Positions 60,177 through 64,000 of a DNA stretch of 64,000 nt are shown here, piece after piece. Made by a program: the position numbers and the translations under genes. Origin of the DNA: Pseudomonadota bacterium (lineage in GTDB: Bacteria; Pseudomonadota; Gammaproteobacteria; Burkholderiales; Burkholderiaceae_C); assembly GCA_018241405.1 (NCBI GenBank), contig JAFEDY010000030.1:1-64000 (forward strand), written 5' to 3'. The notes under the pieces are model-generated. The model searched no databases. It was not told the origin of the DNA and worked only from the letters and a program-made list of their open reading frames with translations. Each line of letters starts with the position of its first letter. Position 1 is the first letter of the stretch.

Positions 60177-61864
60177 TGCGGCTGGTACTCTTTTTTCACG
60201 GCATTCTTGAGCAGCTTGCCCGCGGGGTTGCGCGGCAGCGCGCTGTCGCGCAGATGCACGACCTGCGGCACCTTGTAGGCCGCCAGGCGGCCGGCCACAT
60301 GCTGGCGCAGCTCTTCGGCCGTGGTGTGGGCGCCGGCGCGCAGGTGCACCACGGCCACCACGGCCTCGCCGGTCTGCTCATCGGCCTGGGCGAACACCAC
60401 GGCATCTTCCACCGCGGCATGCTGCAGCAGGCAGGACTCGACCTCGGCCGCGGCAATCTTCTCGCCGTTGCGGTTGATCACGTCCTTGATGCGGTCGACG
60501 ATGCGCAGGAAGCCGTCGCCGTCGATCAGGCCGACGTCGCCGGTGCGGAACCAGCCGTCGTTCATCGCCGCCTGGGTGGCGCGCGGCTGGTTCCAGTAGC
60601 CATCCATCACGGTCACGCCGCGCAGCCAAATCTCTCCGTCCTGGCCGGTGGGCACGGGGTCGCCAAACACGTCGGCAATGCGCAGCTCCATCAGCGGCGA
60701 AAGCATGCCCGCGCATTCGGGGCGCAGCGCAAACAGCTGGCCCGAGGCCCCCGCGCCCACGCCATTGGTCTCGGTCAGGCCAAAGCCTATGCCCGAGAGC
60801 GAATCCGGGCGCGCGGCCAGCGTGGCCTCTATCAGGCGCTGCGACAGGCCCGCGCCGCCAAAGCCCAGGCCCATCAGCGTGCCGCTGACCTGCGGGTCGT
60901 GGAACGCTGGCTGGTTCAAGAGCTGCTGCACCATGGAGGGCGCGCCGTTGAACTGCGTGACCTGCTCGCGCTGGATCAGCTCCATGGCCTGGGCCGGGTC
61001 CCAGCGGTGCACCAGCACCAGGCGCCGCCCATGGCGCAGCGCGGCCAGCAGCTGCGCGTGCAGGCCGCTGACGTGAAACAGCGGCACCACGGTCAGTGTG
61101 GTCGGTGTGAGGCCCGCGGACATGAGCTTTTGCACCGCCTGCGGCGAGGTCATGCCGGCGATGGCGCCGATGTAGTCGATGTTGAAAAGCGCCTGGCACA
61201 CGGCACGCTGGTTGGACTGCACGCCCTTGGCCTGCGCCGATGCGCCGGAGGTGAACAGGATCAGCGCTGGATCGGTAGGGCCGAGTGACGGGGGCACCAG
61301 GGCCGGGCCGCCCGGTGCGACAAGATCGCGCCAGCGCACGCTGCCCTGGTCGCTGTCCACCACGGTGCTCTGGCAGCCGGCGGGCAAGGGGTGTTTGGCC
61401 AGGCGGTCCAGTCGGTCCTGGTCGCACACCAGCCAGCGCGGCTGCAGGTCGTTCAGGCTGATGCTGAGCTCCTCGCCAAGGCCAAAGCTGTTGAGCGGTG
61501 CGGGAATCGCGCCCACCAGGGCCACGGCGGCAAAGGCCACGGCCCATTCGGGGCGGTTGCGCAGGGCGATGGCCACGCGCTCGCCAGGCTGCAGGCCATG
61601 CTCCTGCTGCAGGCGGCCGGCCAGGGCATCGACGGCGGCAAAGAAGCGCTCGAAGCTCCAGCGGTCTTCGCCATACACCATGAATTCGCGCGCGCCATGG
61701 GCGCGGCCGGCGTTGATCAGATCGGGCAGGCTGCGAAAGGCGTTCTTGTAGGCGTTGACCTGCCGACCCAGGTGCGCGACCTGCTCCATTTCAAACGGGG
61801 CGCCGGGGGCCACCAGTTGCGCACGGGCCTGGTGGGCGCGCTCTACCAGTTCAGAGGCGTTCAT
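60173..61864 (-). CDS. Acyl-CoA synthetase (ANL) with altered ATP loop
   Basis: 563 residues from ATG 61864. ANL motifs: VVPLFHVSGLHAQLLAALRH, GFGLTETNG, GWFRTGDVGLIDGDGFLRIV, KDVINRNGEKIAAAEVE and terminal NPAGKLLKN with the catalytic Lys. The ATP P-loop, normally TSGTTGxPKG, reads TSGASAQAKG (205-214): the Lys is kept but the second Thr, the Gly and the Pro are changed. Its partners, an acyl-CoA dehydrogenase pair and an MFS carrier, suggest activation of a C24 or C22 steroid side-chain carboxylate. Activity with this loop needs testing. Confidence 0.82.
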   Translation of the reverse strand: MNASELVERAHQARAQLVAPGAPFEMEQVAHLGRQVNAYKNAFRSLPDLINAGRAHGAREFMVYGEDRWSFERFFAAVDALAGRLQQEHGLQPGERVAIALRNRPEWAVAFAAVALVGAIPAPLNSFGLGEELSISLNDLQPRWLVCDQDRLDRLAKHPLPAGCQSTVVDSDQGSVRWRDLVAPGGPALVPPSLGPTDPALILFTSGASAQAKGVQSNQRAVCQALFNIDYIGAIAGMTSPQAVQKLMSAGLTPTTLTVVPLFHVSGLHAQLLAALRHGRRLVLVHRWDPAQAMELIQREQVTQFNGAPSMVQQLLNQPAFHDPQVSGTLMGLGFGGAGLSQRLIEATLAARPDSLSGIGFGLTETNGVGAGASGQLFALRPECAGMLSPLMELRIADVFGDPVPTGQDGEIWLRGVTVMDGYWNQPRATQAAMNDGWFRTGDVGLIDGDGFLRIVDRIKDVINRNGEKIAAAEVESCLLQHAAVEDAVVFAQADEQTGEAVVAVVHLRAGAHTTAEELRQHVAGRLAAYKVPQVVHLRDSALPRNPAGKLLKNAVKKEYQPQ

Positions 61865-61869
61865 GGCAG

Positions 61870-62994
61870 TCAAAATCCTTTCAGGCGGGCGTAGCGCTCG
61901 CGGTGGTACAGGCTGTCGCCCAGGGTCTGGCCGATGACGCGGGCGCGCTTCAGGAACAGGCCCAGGTCGAATTCGTCGGTCACGCCAATGCCGCCATGCA
62001 GCTGCACGGCCTCGTTGAGCAGGGTGGTGCACAGGTCGTTGGCGCGCGCCTTGGCCAGGCTGGCGAGCTGCGGCAGTTCGGGGCTGCGGGTGTCGATGGC
62101 AGCGAGCGCGGCGCGCACGCAGCTGTCGAGCATTTCGACCTCGCAATACAGCCGCGCCATGCGGTGCTGCAGCGCCTGGAACGACCCGATGGCCACGTCG
62201 AACTGCACGCGCTCTTTCAGGTAGGCCACGGTGCGCTCCAGCACCTCGCGGGCCATGCCATAGGCCTCGGCGGCCAGGCAGCTGCGGGCGCAGTCCAGCG
62301 CGTGGTCGAGTGCCGCCGCTGCATCGGGTAGCGCCAGGCGCGCGTCCGCAGGCAGCTGCACGGCCTGCAGCGTGACGCGGGCGTGGTTGCGGCTGTCGGC
62401 CAGGTGCAGGGGCGTGACAGCGACGCCTGCGGCAGTACCATCGACGATGAACAGGGCGGGTGCAGATTCACCTGCCACCTGCGCGGCCACGAGCAGCCAG
62501 CGCGCGTCCACGCCGTCGATCACAAAGGCCTTTTCGCCCTGCAACAGCCAGCCGTCCGCCTGGCGCTCGGCCGTGGTTTTCAAAGGCCTGGGCCAGTGGT
62601 GCTGCGACTCATCGAGGGCCAGCGCCAGGCGCTCATCGCCCGCGGCCAGCAGCGGCCACCAGCGCGCCTGCTGCGCGGCATCGGTCACCTGCAGCAGCAG
62701 CTCTGCCGCCAGCACACTGTGCGACAGCAGCGGCAGGGCGGCCAGGTGGCGGCCCATGAGCTCAAAGATGGCGCCCAGGCCGGCGTAGCCCACGGCCAGG
62801 CCGCCCGCGTTTTCCGGCAGGGCGGCGATGGGCCAGCCCAGCTCCACGGCCTGCTGCCACAGCGCGGGGTTGTAGCCCAGCGGCGCGGCGCCGTCGCGCA
62901 GGGCGCGCTGCTGCGCCACCGGGGATTGTTCGGCAATGAAGGCCAGCGCGCTTTCGCGCAGCATGGTCTGTTCTTCGTTCAGCAAAAAGCCCAT
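61870..62994 (-). CDS. Acyl-CoA dehydrogenase, short-type subunit
   Basis: 374 residues. VAYLKERVQFDVAIGSFQAL and NEAVQLHGGIGVTDEFDLGL are the marks of the divergent subunit of heteromeric steroid acyl-CoA dehydrogenases. The N-terminal part is weakly conserved. Its partner at 63014 begins beyond the window; the two are separated by 19 bases. With the adjacent ligase, they likely desaturate a steroid side-chain CoA ester. Confidence 0.85.
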   Translation of the reverse strand: MGFLLNEEQTMLRESALAFIAEQSPVAQQRALRDGAAPLGYNPALWQQAVELGWPIAALPENAGGLAVGYAGLGAIFELMGRHLAALPLLSHSVLAAELLLQVTDAAQQARWWPLLAAGDERLALALDESQHHWPRPLKTTAERQADGWLLQGEKAFVIDGVDARWLLVAAQVAGESAPALFIVDGTAAGVAVTPLHLADSRNHARVTLQAVQLPADARLALPDAAAALDHALDCARSCLAAEAYGMAREVLERTVAYLKERVQFDVAIGSFQALQHRMARLYCEVEMLDSCVRAALAAIDTRSPELPQLASLAKARANDLCTTLLNEAVQLHGGIGVTDEFDLGLFLKRARVIGQTLGDSLYHRERYARLKGF

Positions 62995-63013
62995 GTTGTG
63001 TTCTCCGGCAGGC

Positions 63014-64000
63014 TCAGGCGGGCAGGCCCAGTACGCGCTTGGCGATGATGTTGAGCTGCACCTCGCTGGTGCCGCCGCCTATGGTGTAGGTCTTGGTCAG
63101 CAGCCACTGGCGGCAGATGTCGTGTTCCAGCTGGCTGAAGTCCTCGCCCTCCCAGGACAGGCCGCGCAGGCCCATGATCTGCACCAGCAACTCGTACTTG
63201 GCCACCTCCTGCTCCGTCTGCACCAGCTTCATGATGGAGGCCGGGCCGCTCACGTCCTGGCGCGCCATGGCCTGGGCGGTGACGCGCTGGTGCGTGAGGG
63301 CAAAGGCGTGCGCGTCCATCAGCTGCGCGGCCAGGCGGTCGCGCCAGACGGCGGCCTGCGCCGGGCTGGCCTCGTCCAGGTAGGGACGGGCCACGGCCAG
63401 CGCGTCGTGCGAGGGCGCGCCGCCCTCGGCAAATTTGGACATGGCGGCACGCTCATGCTGCAAGAGCTTCTTGGCCACGGCCCAGCCCTCGCCCTCGGGG
63501 CCGACCAGCTGGCGCAGGGGCACGCGCACGTTGTCGAAGAACACCTCGCAAAAACTCGACTTGCCGCTGATGAGCTCGATGGGCTTGACGCTCACGCCTG
63601 GCGCGTGCATGTCGATCAGCACAAAGCTGATGCCCTGCTGTTTGCGCGCGCTGGCATCGGTGCGCACCAAGGCGTACATCCAGTCGGCCTGGTCGCCGTA
63701 CGAGGTCCAGATCTTGGAGCCGTTGACGATGTAGGCCTCGCCTTCGCTGTCCTGCACGCGTTTGGCCGATGTCTTGAGGCTGGCCAGATCAGAGCCCGCG
63801 TTGGGCTCGGAAAAGCCCTGGCACCAGCGCTGCTGCCCACGCATCATGGGGATCAGGTGCTCGCGCTTTTGCTCCTCGGTGCCGACCTCGAGCAGCACCG
63901 GGCCCAGCATCCACACGCCCAGGTTGTACTGTGGCTGGCGGCAGGAGAGGCGCGTCATTTCTTCCTCGACGATGCGTGCCTGTTTGGGCGAGAGGCCGCC
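63014..64000 (-). CDS. Acyl-CoA dehydrogenase, large-type subunit, 5' end outside window
   Basis: The reading frame is open to the right edge; 328 codons are visible, beginning GGLSPKQARIVEEE, so roughly 60-70 residues are missing. Conserved GFSEPNAGSDLA, IVNGSKIWTSYGDQADW and terminal GGGTSEVQLNIIAKRVLGLP. Gly replaces the C-terminal catalytic Glu, as in other steroid FadE heteromers. An internal ATG at 63958 is not the start. Partner: 61870-62994. The promoter of this operon lies beyond the window. Confidence 0.87.
   Translation of the reverse strand, partial: GGLSPKQARIVEEEMTRLSCRQPQYNLGVWMLGPVLLEVGTEEQKREHLIPMMRGQQRWCQGFSEPNAGSDLASLKTSAKRVQDSEGEAYIVNGSKIWTSYGDQADWMYALVRTDASARKQQGISFVLIDMHAPGVSVKPIELISGKSSFCEVFFDNVRVPLRQLVGPEGEGWAVAKKLLQHERAAMSKFAEGGAPSHDALAVARPYLDEASPAQAAVWRDRLAAQLMDAHAFALTHQRVTAQAMARQDVSGPASIMKLVQTEQEVAKYELLVQIMGLRGLSWEGEDFSQLEHDICRQWLLTKTYTIGGGTSEVQLNIIAKRVLGLPA

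Overview
The window is G+C-rich DNA, about two thirds G+C, with tightly packed genes. It looks like a steroid- and bile-acid-degrading betaproteobacterium of the Comamonadaceae, close to Comamonas. Three things point there. The 3beta/17beta-hydroxysteroid dehydrogenase (36418-37176) and the 3-ketosteroid delta1-dehydrogenase (38946-40673) match the Comamonas testosteroni proteins closely as I remember them. The gene order between an extradiol dioxygenase (tesB) and a LuxR-type regulator (tesR) follows the described tesB-to-tesR cluster. Short intergenic elements with the core GATAGCT...AGCGCTT are, as I recall, common in that family. No tRNA, rRNA, CRISPR array or transposase was seen.

Layout: etfB leaves the window on the left, divergent from a large Fe-S flavin oxidoreductase. 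At 2.7-8.4 kb lies an envelope module: an RND/MMPL transporter, a DUF1302 outer-membrane protein and a DUF1329 periplasmic protein. From 28.1 kb down to 8.5 kb runs a long leftward series. It starts with tesB (A-ring cleavage) and the C/D-ring genes ipdA, ipdB, ipdC, echA20 and fadA6, with two acyl-CoA dehydrogenase pairs. It continues with an exported amidase, a VOC protein, an exported SurE-like protein, ipdF, a MaoC hydratase and a thiolase, and ends in tesR. From 28.3 to 33.7 kb is a block of SDRs, three SnoaL/NTF2-fold proteins and an ene-reductase, probably for hydroxylated substrates. From 33.7 to 42.0 kb, leftward, are hsaA, tesH, tesI, 3beta/17beta-HSD, kshB and fadD3. Divergent from these, hsaB, tesD, tesE, tesF and tesG complete A/B-ring breakdown to central intermediates. 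From 47 to 64 kb are an MFS carrier, a DUF35-MaoC fusion with an Ltp2-like aldolase, a DUF1254 protein preceded by a 54-residue ORF, an aldehyde dehydrogenase, SDRs, kshA, and a right-hand operon with an acyl-CoA dehydrogenase pair, an acyl-CoA ligase, an MFS carrier and an EthD-like protein. This last part fits side-chain removal.

Pathway inferred from families: the side chain is activated and beta-oxidised, with a final retro-aldol step. HSD, tesI and tesH oxidise ring A and KshA/KshB hydroxylate C9, so ring B opens and ring A becomes aromatic. HsaA/HsaB, TesB, TesD and TesE-G then degrade ring A. FadD3 activates the remaining C/D-ring propionate, and the Scd/Ipd enzymes degrade it.

The most useful new observation is a 20-bp imperfect palindrome, CATCGTCC-N4-GGACtAnn. 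I find it nine times, always at a gene boundary, and it precedes almost every transcription unit in the window. Its length and symmetry resemble a lux box, and a LuxR-type regulator (TesR) is encoded here, so I propose it as the TesR operator. No gap between genes exceeds 300 bases; the largest, 2427-2695, holds only a weak hairpin.
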